Assembly: GCF_052116585.1 (NCBI RefSeq)
Contig: NZ_JBQKKT010000010.1
Location: 39,334-103,333 of the forward strand
Reading direction: 5' to 3'
Origin: Luteococcus sp052116585
GTDB taxonomy: Bacteria > Actinomycetota > Actinomycetes > Propionibacteriales > Propionibacteriaceae
Length of the DNA: 64,000 nucleotides
Of this stretch, positions 45,601-51,242 are shown piece after piece. Under the pieces are notes generated by a model, which saw only the letters and a program-made list of their open reading frames with translations, had not been told where the DNA came from and searched no databases. Positions within the stretch are counted from its first letter, which is position 1; the number at the start of each line of letters is the position of its first letter. The position numbers and the translations under genes were made by a program.

Positions 45601-47007
45601 CATGACACCGGTGGTGACCTTGAAGGTGGAGTTGATCAGCGCGGTCATCTGCGCCTCGGTGCGAGCACAGCCGGCCACCAGCGCGTCGGTCACCGAGATC
45701 TTCTGCAGGGCAACGGAGCCGGAGTTGAAGACGGTGATGCGGAAGCTCGGCGCCGAACCCGGTGCGTAGGCCGCATCCTGTTCACCATTGGCGGCGGTCT
45801 TGGTGATCTTGATGTCGGCCACCGGCACCGAGACGATGGTGTTGCTGAGCAGGAAGGAGTCACCGACGGTCTTCACGTACAGGGTCAGCGTCGAGTCGCC
45901 CGCCACCAGGTTGGGAATGAGCGCAGTGGTGGTGTTCACGCTGGCGTTGTAGAAGGTGGAGGTGCTGGCGGGGGCATAGGCCACCGAGCCGTCGGCCTCT
46001 CCGACGAAGTAGTTGCCGGTGCGATTGGTCGTCGGGTTGACGATCTCGGCCTTGGTCGGGTTCGTGGTGTCGGTGTAGGAGACGGTGTCGCCCGTGATGC
46101 CGGCGTCGCCCTCGAAGGCCACCGTGCCCATCTTGGCGCCCGCCCCCTGCGGCTGCAGGTTGGTCATCTGCATCGTGGTCTCGGCATCGCCCTCGAACTT
46201 GCGCTCGTAGCCGTCGAAGACGTAGACCATGCGCCGCTGGGAGGCGTTGGGCTGGGTGCTGTCATAACTGCCGAAGTCGTAGACCAGCTCCAGGGCCCAG
46301 CCGCCGTAGCAGCCATAGCCCTGGGGGGTCCACACATTGCCCACCGTGACGGTCTTGGAGGTTCCGTCACCCACCACGCCGGCGAACTGGGCCAGCACGT
46401 CCGCCTCGGCGGAGTAGTAGTAGGACTGGCCGCTGATCAACGCGGTGTTGCCCACGTCGGTGGTGTAGTTCGTCGGCGCATAGGCCGAGGTCTTGCCGTT
46501 CAGGCTGACCTGGATGGACTGGGTGCTCGGGCTCGAGGTGGCGGGCGAGGGCGGCAGAGTGGCGGGCCGGTCGCTGGCCGCGGTGCAGGTGGTGCCCCCC
46601 GTCCAGCCCCTGGCCCCGCCGGTGTTGCCGGACCAGATCACCTTCGCGGCCACGACGGAGGCCCCCTTGGGAATGGTGTAGGTCGCGCGGCTGGAGTTGA
46701 AGGTGGCCGAGGAGCCGTCCACGTCGACCATGGTCATTCGGTAGAAGTCGTTGACGACGTTCGGGTCCGTGTTGCCGCCGAAGAGGTAGTCCGGCGAGTA
46801 GCCGTAGTAGTAGTTGTAGGAGGTGGTGGTCATCACGCCGTTGCCGACGAGGACGAAGTCGCCGTGCACGTCATAGGTGCCGGTTCGGGTCATCGGGTCG
46901 ACGGTGAGCGCCTCCGCCCTCGGATCTGGGGTGACCAGGCCGAGGGGCACCACCAGCACGAAGGCAAGCAGCAGCATCAGCCGGCGACGCGCGGGGCCGA
47001 ATGACAC
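21619..47007 (-). CDS. Giant sortase-anchored DUF11/DUF7507-like repeat surface protein (8,462 aa)
   Basis: One uninterrupted 25.4 kb gene, starting at GTG 47007 with GGAG seven bases upstream. Residues 1-33 are an export signal (LMLLLAFVLVVPLGL). Residues 34-396 form a head domain rich in Tyr, Thr and Asn that I cannot name. From about 398 to 8359 there are about 68 tandem repeats averaging 117 residues, each following the pattern K-T-A...VGxxVTYTFxVTNTGNVTL...DP...C...LAPG...CTATYTVTQADxDxGxxxNTATV. This is the DUF11/DUF7507-type Ig-like fold. A Pro/Thr/Ser stalk (8360-8426), IASTG (8428-8432), a membrane helix and RKKKENS complete the sorting signal. The likely role is a long wall-anchored adhesive or spacing fibre. 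It is followed by lipoprotein and sortase genes in one coupled operon. No frameshift or internal stop is present. Confidence 0.93.
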   Translation of the reverse strand: MSFGPARRRLMLLLAFVLVVPLGLVTPDPRAEALTVDPMTRTGTYDVHGDFVLVGNGVMTTTSYNYYYGYSPDYLFGGNTDPNVVNDFYRMTMVDVDGSSATFNSSRATYTIPKGASVVAAKVIWSGNTGGARGWTGGTTCTAASDRPATLPPSPATSSPSTQSIQVSLNGKTSAYAPTNYTTDVGNTALISGQSYYYSAEADVLAQFAGVVGDGTSKTVTVGNVWTPQGYGCYGGWALELVYDFGSYDSTQPNASQRRMVYVFDGYERKFEGDAETTMQMTNLQPQGAGAKMGTVAFEGDAGITGDTVSYTDTTNPTKAEIVNPTTNRTGNYFVGEADGSVAYAPASTSTFYNASVNTTTALIPNLVAGDSTLTLYVKTVGDSFLLSNTIVSVPVADIKITKTAANGEQDAAYAPGSAPSFRITVFNSGSVALQKISVTDALVAGCARTEAQMTALINSTFKVTTGVMPAGGSVEYTCVASITTEPYTNNAKVIGQTGTGIPVSSSNDSKVLIGKWEVTKAAKYPDVPSGTVPTWVFTVNNTGSADIFNIQVNDPNAPACTKTIPLVQAGTKYTYECLGPSAITTTTTNGFTATGTAKATSSSTITVPLTAGITPTDPNAPTVEASAVKLTKTVDKAIVNVGEQVTFSFAVTNTGSSTLNTISLTDPEFAACNQANVGPLAPGATKTVTCTVTPFTTASAGKLTNHATVVATPPSGQTVTASSQVDVDNKSLQVNKTAKTNDLNGNGVLDAGDTVDYSFTVTNTGSGLLTGISVADPLLSGSTITCFATSLAAGETTTCTPNRSYTVTQANVDAGTLKNTATASGTAGDGSTTTGTATVTLTPAQQPAIGIDKTASPATVTTVGQLVTYTFAITNTGNTSLSGVTPKDPMTGLSVLTCRNASGAVVSIPTTLAPKAVLTCTATRATTQADIDKGSVANTATVTATSPKGTAVSATDTATVTATQKSTIAVSKKADATTFATVGQVVTYTFSTTNTGNTTLSGVQMTDPMTRLANRTCTPTMPATLKPGEVLTCTATLTVNQADIDGGSINNTMTANAQPPSGTAITGQASWVISPAAGPAIALAKTASRDSVTAAGQAITYTLVATNSGNTTLNNARITDPMTGLVMGTCTPAQGSQLAPGTKMTCTGSYTSTQADVDRGTITNTATATATDSHGTAVNTTATKVITATAAPALSLTKSADPSQATAAGQVVTYTFVAKNTGNVTLSSLAITDPMAGLSALSCTPTALGGSLAPNAQTTCTATRTTTQADINAGAINNTATATGKTPNGGTVTSTTTAKVTASQNPGFTAVKSVTPLQVTKAGDKVTYSVVVTNTGNTTLTNLRVADPKLPLTCAPIAAGAALQPNQSTTCTGSYTATQADVNAGTINNTATVTLTPPAGADLVRTSSAVVTAASTPSLSTTKTASTTTFTKAGDVISYTITATNTGNVSLTNTTVTDPMFTGGSPLTCTPSGAVTLDPGARITCTGSHTITQAEMDARTLTNTATAKGTTPTGQAVTSTASVTATGTQTPAFTLAKSASPGTVTAVNKPITYTVVLTNTGNVTLGNATITDPKVTSWTSCTPAQGSRLAPGATMTCSGTYTTTQADLDAGSILNTATGGATEPAGTALAPRTASAVVSATQATSMTFTKTATPTRVSKVGDAVTYSFVVTNTGNVTVNSVAVTDPMPGLSAITCPATTLAPGASTTCTATRTTTQQDLNTPAGKLVNTATLTAKDPKGTTLDPLTSSATVNITQNTTLSLAKTANPTTVSAVGVPVTYTIVATNTGNVDAGNVRITDNLIASTALSCTPTAGSTLAPGATMTCTGTRASTQADLDAGKVVNTATVNAQTPAGSAITPVTAQATVTSTQTASMSLTKTPSTTTVATVGQVITYSYLVTNTGNVTLSSGKVLDAHPGLSGIACPAQQNLAPGASLTCTATYSVTQNDLNAGSIPDTAQVRAERPGGNTADTADDVTASASALVTATQAPALSLSKMASQTDYRTLGRVITYTFEGTNSGNVDLTNVRVSDPMKGLSALTCTPAQGSTLVPGGRISCTATYAITQADLDAGSLTNTATISGVDPKGKTVTTTATNTMTSVPSPNATLVKTSSPSTVSKAGDVITYSFLVNNTGNVTLGTVQVTDKMVGLSPVTCPTSTLAPGSQTTCTASYTVTQADIDRGNIPNTATLTANDPQGNPITPRTSSSTTNVSQSPALSVDKQASRTTIDAVGQTIGYSFVVTNTGNVTANAITVTDPMQGLSAISCPATTLAVGESMTCTAGYTTRQSDLDRPTLSNTATVKGVSPTNVAITPASDTVTIGVTQRPAFTVDKSVDKLAYAAPGDLLTYTVRTTNTGNVTLTGVSVTDEMTARGLSSFNCQVVDAANNPLRTGNGPIALAPGETKLCTATYSVKQADIDAGTIVNTATVTANDAAGTALPPMSDSETSTATLNPAVTLSKTADTQNYSAVGQQVTYTMVLTNSGNVTLANATITDPHPGLSALSCTPAAGSSLAPREAMRCTATYSVTQADLDALKIRNTATGRATPPGGAALTETASRELVALPKPSLTVAKSANPTTVTTLGQTVTYTFVVRNTGNVTITNGQIVDPIDGLSAITCDAYALAPGKDTTCTATRKVTQADLDRGNIPNTVQVKGTDPAGTPVEASGGTTVQVTQSPKLTVDKTADQAQVPAVGQTINYTFHLVNEGNVQLNQIVVTDPLPGLGPISCPVTALAPGAATDCTASYTVRQADVDAGKLTNTATATATSPTGVKTTGTDTLTLTAPQNPAWTFAKTVDKTTVTTVGEQLTYTFRVTNTGNVTLGGVLVTDPMTSTGLSTLSCRIHSSAGTDLRAGTGAVTLFPGEYKQCTAVYSVTQNDLNQGTIPNTATVNAKQPNGTAMPPLSSSQMVTADQKPSATFTKTSDLSTYNRVGQVVNYTLVYANTGNVDLTNVSITDPSAGIGALACTPAAGATIAPGKSMRCTTSHTITQADLDAQKFINSASATGQPPTGAAIDLTATRTVTATLNPAITMTKTASPNPVAKAGDVVTYSFAITNSGNVTVKNLAVADPLPGLSAVSCPVTTLAPGDKTTCTATLTTTQAMADAGTLRNTAKATATDVAGTEVGAEGTAVLRFSQAPSLEVVKTASVDSVAAVGDPVTYTFVVRNTGNTTINEIVVSDPMFTPTAISCPRTSLAPGAEMTCTRDWVATQGQVDAGSFTNTATATGTTQTGAAVPPAQGSDTVTSEAKPSWTFTKTADDTTVDRIGQAVVYKLVVTNTGNVTLKNVFMNDPQISQESTDKRLYDCYVLNADGSRALDAPGAVDLLPGQQKVCHGKRTFLQADFEVPDPDTSTTGIDWPNTAYVDATTPDGTALPRASAQETVYLIPKPDFEMTKRASAQTYNRVGQVITYTINARNTGNVDLNDVQIIDKKLPAATFECTPAMGSTLAPGATMTCSGAYAVTQADITAGSIVNEATGRGVDNQGTSHDATSSAVLTVRYFGAVGIALEKQASPRTVGKAGDVVTYSFLLTNMGLSTITDLAIADPMPGLSAVTCPSTSLVGTPDANGDGTPDPESPSQMTCTATYTVTQADVDAGSFTNTAVVTGNTVNGGNTVALTDKASASVEAPHQPSIDLTKTAVARDGAVDAVGDLVDYTFTVTNTGNVAQNDVTVTDPMKNLSAVTCEATVLQPGEQTTCRATLTVDQGQLDLKSLDNTATVTGTDLTGVVSTDTASASIKTAQTPGLVFTKQANPTTVTKVGDVVDYTFTETNTGNVTLYGLTVDEPMRSRLTEISCTPSATTLAPGVTRTCTARLVVTQADLDAGSIVNTAKISTVLADNTAGPSGESTATVTAERTGGIEVTKTVDKPTYAAVGDALHYEILVTNTGNVTASNITVVDDLAGLSDLDCTPALTATTTLAGGAQMSCLATYTVTQADLDAKQVSNTAHVAADSASGLLADDSDPVVSTASLRPQITVDKAAKTAEVTAAGQVIDYTFTITNTGNVSVDSPAVVDTFTAGAGKATLPVACPAGSIAPGASATCTASYTVTQTDMDDPGKLLANTATATVKDPAGTEATATDEHTLPVVPDSSATLDKTVSPSTFAKAGDVLTYTLVTRNTGNVTLTVRQLDDALLPPEAKAAMLGGDCTMSLAPGRTSTCTYTHTVTQDEVDHGSVSNTATLTGAAPDGSLTAVQDTAIATAEAKPHLSFTKTTDVASVEKIGDLVTYTFEVVNDGNLTLSHVNITDPHEAQFVAAPTCVIVAVDGTERNGYGPTAMAPGETKRCTATYPATAADFDAGTIVNVAEVTADSTAGALPPAQATAVVTTTQSPSLQTTKVVDKTSFSHVGEVLGYTIVLENTGNVTLGDVRMADPVATENVTCTPAQGSPLAQGASMTCQAQHTVTQADLDALGVKNIATGSGQPPTGERVSDPSDEVVSTATLVSQLDLVKTADTTTVTRAGQVITYTFTVTNTGSSTLKDLTVTDPKPGMSALDCGGTTTLAPGAVVKCTASYTVTQDDIDTADPGSQVGIANEATAAAVDNAGTTVQDVDQVAIQVDHSPAVSITKTPSVQTVSTLGEKVTYTFVATNIGNVALTNFQLVDPMIPADELSCPAATTHVAPGESFTCTGVVTVTQAMLDNGRIDNTVNVTANDPDGDLTATGQATSEVTAVRTPGLQLEKTGPASVSAVGEAMDYTFVATNTGNVSLSNVFVSDPIDGLGSLDCTITHQADGSTSPGNGPIGLLPGDVKTCTASRLATQADVDAGTVVNTATVTADGPTGTISDDATWTTTIAAAPALTITKSQDKDQYGTVGELMSYSFLVTNTGNVSVSGVTVADRLPVANMSCTPSAGSTLASGQTMSCTAQYAVTQADLDSGNITNTASVKGTDPFQTPVTADSNEVVAKAVLTTRIGVSKSPNPQTVTKAGQQVDYTFTVTNMGNSTLHDVTLSDVFTHGGTGAMTAITCEDPAAGAVLPPYTIAPTKTLVCQATYTTTQADLDGALPEGTDADPTPLLIDNTVTVRGTDAAGATVDSTGTASVGVDHQPALKLTKTPDVTTVDAVGDVITYTFTVENTGNVTLHDFELRDPVRDLSALSCPAGTDMTQTEPGVATVHTPLAPGASFSCTATKTVGQMQLDALRIPNTATATALDPEGERTQPAQASAVVTPDQQPAMTLTKAADKQTVSTLGEPITYSFVMTNTGNVTLTNVQIDDPIDGLGAWTCELVATDGTRTVATGGDPVAPGARKECTVSRLATQADLDRGSITNTGTVGASSPAGPIPSVSSNTVVIQTVTTPSVRLVKTASPTRVAAAGDVVTYALDIVNDGTETLTGLALSDTMPGLTNMRCDGDLTAPLAPGAELHCYADKTVTADEMNQATIDNTATLTAQVRPSAANPSGTLTSTSSARVIPVHQPKLELTKTHDVASVRAAGDTVVFTFTVTNVGNVEVAEVGIDDPMLTTPATCANTTLAVGASTTCTATYTVVQADIDRGNLTNRAETTGVDPIGGDPVTQGVATDEVPVVQEPSLDLVKTARDPGHPVELGELVTWDVVATNTGTTTLTEVEITEPGMEGNLVSLDCTPGNNATLAPGAKLSCVAVTRVIQTDIDYASSLNFAQVTGRAPDGTFLGDPETDPIWASDEVPTIQGEEKVEFTKTPSTTSVRQVGQTVTYTFTAVNTGTLGLYFPHITDPMPGLSELTCDNDGEGTLDPGQTMTCRATYTVTQADLNRGRIDNEATLDYQLLPQDGGNDYTSRTVTATASVAAAQEPSLKLTKTASTTTVQQAGDPVDYTFSVLNDGNVDVRFVTVKDQLPGLGALSCTNEDLEPVALPVDLPAGEQLLCSASYVFDQKTFDAGALVNNATATGTTPLGEPVTSNTSSVTVTPNQDPSVSLTKTTSTKLVQKVGEKITYTITATNTGNATLANATITDPMVSESFTCTPAAGSSLAPGATMTCTLVHVVDHQDLENGQVTNLASFTATNPKGEAVTAEAGTTVPALYNPELTFDKSVKVVAFDGSSTHADDGSPVEGHWRAGNPAEGKQPDKAIYTFTVKNTGNMDAHFINAVDTMADLSDLKCVLDGYGIEVPMNYDLAFQPGMSVTCTASYTIKQADVDRGLLSNTATLSAKETTGEPFPVETATALTQTDERPRVQVDKTASIDVYDHVGQAVTYSFDLYNNGWKTLYGTQISDQLKGLSQIECEKTSWAPGETNHCTARYEVTQADMDRGSITNTVTATARGFLGDHAPEVTDSVTITADAPAELSLAKQAQTSTVTAAGETVRFTVTATNSGKVTASDVVITDPGATITGCDKNMPATLAPGQTLTCDVEYVATQDDVNRGRVTNTAHVVGNDPSGAAITPKDATSTVAANRSPQVDLTKVPDKATFTTLGETVTYTMTAANTGNTTLDSVTISDPLEGLSALSCTPGSGSSLEPGQKMTCTATYQVTQADLDRGKLPNRATVTSETPGGDPAEPADDVTASADSLVTGVSRPSLSLSKSADVDAVSSLTDVIRYTFVATNTGNVTLHDVLVADPKTGQGMTPIQCLDADGGQKTTLAPGETMTCTADFSPAQIDLDRGTIPNTAKVTGVDPFGTPAQPGEGSTTVAVEQNPDFGITKTADHTLVTSAGENVLYTFVGTNTGNVSLHVVQISDPLPGLKKIGADGQPSAEDGLTCYPELPADLPPGDSVICRAWYTTTQADLDAGSLNNVATITGEDPQGKPLPPKTDDETIVTVPADARMAVTKTADVTTITEVGQKVTYTFVASNPGNQTLNDVVLTDDHEGLTDVTCTRQDGGTALLPALNTPVTLAPGEEMTCTAAYTVTQADMDRGIVDNSVVMTATQGGKPLDPMRNTRRLFTTQSPKVTVDKTATVAGTTDNVVRAAGDRIDYTVTIANSGNVVARGLALADPMPGLVDVACTVDGAPVAATHANGRIALDGLLLQPGQQAICTAGHVVTQAELDAGDITNTVALSGTTPTANPDDPATPGDAPLPPTDDSVTVAVDPASKVTFTKTTTAVAPKAGETVDYTFTITNEGALSATVSRLTDDMVGLSRIVCGPADAERSLPFVLAPGQTETCRASYVVQPADAEAGSISNTAAPTVTNPDGSPVEVPDSTVVTPVTPSPDVTFTKDAVLTDSNADGKATTGESITYTLTVTNTGDVTLRDVLVSDPMLPRLSCTPAQDQPLAPGAVRTCTGTHVVTQAEARDGKVTNVATVTGPQVPTNEDGTPTSATSTVDASTNPAMTVDKSAALVDTNGDQLGNVGEQISYTVIVRNTGDVTLDQITVTDPMPGLADFTCRDADQPLLVGASRVCTGTYTITTDDVLRGEVANTATASSPQLPSPVEDTATVTVTPTRTAALSKAASLVDTNHDGVGSIGETIDYSITVANTGDVPLTGLALSDPMLPSLACTPSLAEALPVGQSVVCTGSHLITADDTAAGAVLNTVTLTGTQLQTQTATALVPTSTQPSATITKAAALSDTNGDGFGTVGESIRYTITVTNTGDAVLQQLVVDDPMLPELSCTPAADQPLAVDAVRTCTGTHVITQADAAAGSVANTATLSGPQVPTTPSNTVTVPTRPQPAATISKAASLADANGDGVGNVGEVIGYTITVTNTGDVDLVGLQVSDPMLPQLVCTPSADEPLVVGAVRTCTGSHVITEADAQAGSVANTATLSGPQVPSTPSNTVTVPTRPQPGASVTKTASLADTNGDGVGTVGESISYLIRITNTGDVALTDMTVSDPMFPTLDCTPALTEPLAAGAVRECTGTHVITAAEAAAGSVSNVVTVTAPGLPDDPTASSVVTTRTNPNATLAKKAELADTNGDGLGSVGETITWTITLTNTGDVAIEDATVTDPMIGSLSCTPAQAVPLPAGEARVCTGTHVITSEDAKAGLVANTVTASSPTTGEIPPATSVVRVTGNPAAMLDKTATLVDANGDGVGTVGETIDYTVTVTNTGDVPLTTLRLSDPMLPELTCTPSLDGLGVNQQAVCTGSHVITQAEALAGAVRNTVTLTGGQLPGPVTDDAVVTTQANPDMTFTKTAALRDANGDGAGSVGEVVDYTLTMTNTGDVALTDVTVSDPMLPELVCSPSLDVPLAVGAVRTCTGNHTITEAEAKAGSLANVATVTSPQVPEVPPATAIVTTRPNASLTLVKSAKLDDTNADGFGSVGETVHYTITATNTGDQTLTDLVIADTMLGDAMTCTPAQDQPLAPGDVRTCTGEHVITESDVTNPEHSGQLVNTATATSPAVGQIPPATAVVPLKGNPSVTIDKTAVLDDANGNGAGNVGETIRYTIVVTNTGDVVLTDVSVEDPMLGSMTCTPAQDQPLGVGEVRTCTGEHVITDADVAAGSVVNIAVVKGVPGQPEDPTDSVTVPVEPMPVDPEPTPTPTPTPTPTDEPTVVVTPTPVPTSAPAESPEVVVPAPSVTPTPASSSAPSPDRPGIASTGAQVSLGLLLVGLIATLSGIMLVARKKKENS
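21622..21726 (-). other. Cell-wall sorting signal of the giant protein
   Basis: Encodes residues 8428-8462: the IASTG motif (Thr8431 is the expected cleavage and linkage residue), a hydrophobic helix and a positively charged tail. The motif departs from LPxTG and is close to the LAxTG class preferred by class E sortases. Confidence 0.85.
21931..25690 (-). repeat. Wall-proximal repeat subclass with D-x-N-x-D-G loops (11 units)
   Basis: The last eleven repeats (from about residue 7110) carry an insert such as DTNGDGVGTVGE between strands A and B, matching the spacing of Asp/Asn-rich calcium loops. They also replace NTGN with NTGD and end in CTGSHVIT instead of CTATYTVT. Repeat 4, near the N-terminal end, has a similar NDLNGNGVLDAGD loop. 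Confidence 0.85.
21931..45816 (-). repeat. About 68 tandem Ig-like protein repeats (residues ~398-8359)
   Basis: Counting the recurring 'xKTA...NTGN...DP...C' openings by eye gives about 68 units. Typical unit length is 112-118 residues; a few are longer, including one with an insert rich in His, Asp and Gly near 29.0 kb. Most units have one Cys after the DP block and a second in the CTATY segment. The first two or three units are divergent. DNA identity between units is generally modest, so the array is old, with local recent duplications. Confidence 0.9.
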
Positions 47008-47184
47008 AACTCACTCCATTGCTCCCCCGAGCCGATTCCGTATGCCACCCGACATGGGCAGCTCTCGGCAATCTTGACAGCTGGAGGGGTTCACCACAAG
47101 CGAACGAACAACATCCTTGAGGGTGGAGGCCAACAGCCCGCACGACAGTGGGCGCAATCCATCGCCTGTTTGCGGCGAGAAATG

Positions 47185-47988
47185 TCACTCGAAGAAGTGC
47201 CGCCCCGCGGGCGGCCCGGGCGAATCCTCCCCCACTCCATGGAAGGGCTGTGCCCCGCCCACCAGCCGGTCCAGGTGCGCCCCATGCACCAGGCGATAGG
47301 GGAAGACGGCGCCGGCGGCGGTTCGCTCCAGGCGGTCCAGGGGCAGGGACACCGGGCTGGCGGCAATCACCACGTTCCCGAAGCGTCGCCCCTTGAGAGT
47401 GGCGCTCTCGGCACCCAGCAGGCGGTACGGGAAGTAGGTCTGCAGCCCCGCAAGCACCCGCCGGGTCCAGCCGAAGGGGTGGGTGTCGGTCACGTTGAGC
47501 AGGAGCAGTCCGTCGGCGTGCAACACCCGCCGGCACTGGGCCAGGAAGTCCAGCCCGACCAGCTCGCCAGGCACCCGTGCCCCGGCGAAGGCGTCCACGA
47601 TGATGACGTCGGCGAAGTCATCACGCATCGCACTGACCCCGGTGGCGCCGTCCAGCGGTCGCACCTTGATGCCGCTGTTGCGCGGCAGGGGCGCCTTCGT
47701 GCGAACCTCCTCGGTGAGCGCCGCGTCGGGCTCCAGCACGATCTGCGGACTGGTCGGCCGAGTGTGCGCCACATAGCGGGCGAGCGTCATGGCCGCCCCA
47801 CCGACGTGGATCACCCGAAGCCGCTCACCGACGGCCGCGTGATTGTCCACCAGGTCAGCCAGGCGCTGCATGTAGTCGAACTCCAGCCGCGTGGGATCTG
47901 CGGGATCGACCCAGGACTGGTCTGCCCCGCCCACCCGGACCACCCAGGCCCCGGGGCTGTGCGGATCGGGCAGGACGCGCTCGCTCAT
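47185..47988 (-). CDS. Spermidine-synthase-fold SAM-dependent protein
   Basis: A 267-residue protein with the Rossmann core of the spermidine synthase/methyltransferase family: RVIHVGGAAMTLARYVA (nucleotide-binding loop), VLEPDAAL, and FADVIIVDAFAGARVPGEL, where spermidine synthases carry a catalytic Asp. A full polyamine-binding N-terminal domain is absent, so it is more likely a spermidine-synthase-like methyltransferase or unassigned enzyme than SpeE. It lies 29 bases after the small exported-protein gene and about 180 bases before the giant gene. Confidence 0.75.
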   Translation of the reverse strand: MSERVLPDPHSPGAWVVRVGGADQSWVDPADPTRLEFDYMQRLADLVDNHAAVGERLRVIHVGGAAMTLARYVAHTRPTSPQIVLEPDAALTEEVRTKAPLPRNSGIKVRPLDGATGVSAMRDDFADVIIVDAFAGARVPGELVGLDFLAQCRRVLHADGLLLLNVTDTHPFGWTRRVLAGLQTYFPYRLLGAESATLKGRRFGNVVIAASPVSLPLDRLERTAAGAVFPYRLVHGAHLDRLVGGAQPFHGVGEDSPGPPAGRHFFE

Positions 47989-48017
47989 CGGGCCAGCCTA
48001 TGCCCCCGGCGACAGGC

Positions 48018-48425
48018 TCAGCTGACCGTGCAGGGATCCACCCGGCCGACACCCTCGTGGGTGACGCCGATCAGCTGGTCGTTCTCGTACCAGAAGCGCG
48101 AACCGTCCCGGTCCCGCGGCTCGGCCGACGGGTGGAGCTCCCGGATCTGGTCGTCGGTCACCTTGCAGTAGAAGCCAGGGGTCGGAGTGGGCGTCGCACT
48201 CGGCGTGGGCGTCGGAAGCTCCAGAACGCTCTCTTCCGCACCCGGAGACGAGGAACCCACGGTGGGCAGGACGCGAGACGGCGCGCTGGTGGCTGCCGGA
48301 GCCACAGGGTCAGCGGCATCCGCGGCGAGGAACTGGCTCGCGGCCACGCCGCCGCCCAGCAGGGCGACGGCGAGGCCGGAAGCGATCAGGGTGCGGCGAC
48401 GCGGCGCACTTCCCAAAGTCTGCAT
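48018..48425 (-). CDS. Small exported protein of unknown function
   Basis: A 135-residue protein with an Arg-rich N-terminus (PRRRTLIASG) and a hydrophobic export segment. A Pro/Ser/Thr linker (LPTPTPSATPTPTPG) follows, then a 50-residue C-terminal domain with two cysteines (FYCKVTDDQ and DPCTVS). It starts 19 bases past the clpB stop, with no clear ribosome-binding site. It could be co-transcribed with clpB and thus heat-inducible. No family recognised. Confidence 0.65.
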   Translation of the reverse strand: MQTLGSAPRRRTLIASGLAVALLGGGVAASQFLAADAADPVAPAATSAPSRVLPTVGSSSPGAEESVLELPTPTPSATPTPTPGFYCKVTDDQIRELHPSAEPRDRDGSRFWYENDQLIGVTHEGVGRVDPCTVS

Positions 48426-48444
48426 GCAGTCATAGTAACTGCGA

Positions 48445-51027
<2,583 letters not shown>

Positions 51028-51066
51028 GCGTCCTTCTCCATGGGTTCGGGCGTGATCCGTCTCGGG

Positions 51067-51138
51067 TTGAGCGCCTTTGGCTCAAGTATGACCCGATCCT
51101 GCGATCAGTTCAATCAAAGTTGAGTACACCTGACTCAA
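51067..51138 (-). promoter_or_regulatory. clpB control region: promoter with two HAIR operators
   Basis: HAIR (HspR-associated inverted repeat) sites TTGAGC-N7-GCTCAA at 51067-51085 and TTGAGT-N7-ACTCAA at 51120-51138, both with perfect arms. Between them, on the minus strand, lies -35 TTGAAC (51108-51113) and -10 CATACT (51085-51090) with 17-bp spacing. One operator touches the -10 and the other sits just upstream of the -35, an arrangement suited to repression by HspR. Confidence 0.85.
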
Positions 51139-51242
51139 CCCCGAGAGAAGAGCATCTATTCCGGACGGAATGACGAACGCCCCGCCAGCCTCAGCTGACG
51201 GGGAGTTCCAGGACATCGCCAGAACGGACGCAGTACGCCCGG

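Noticed and set aside
21619..47007. Suspicion that the giant gene is an assembly artefact or several fused genes
   Set aside because: There is one signal peptide at the start and one sorting signal at the end, no internal stop or frameshift, repeats vary in sequence as expected for natural evolution, and the flanking genes overlap properly. Copy number could still be affected by assembly collapse.
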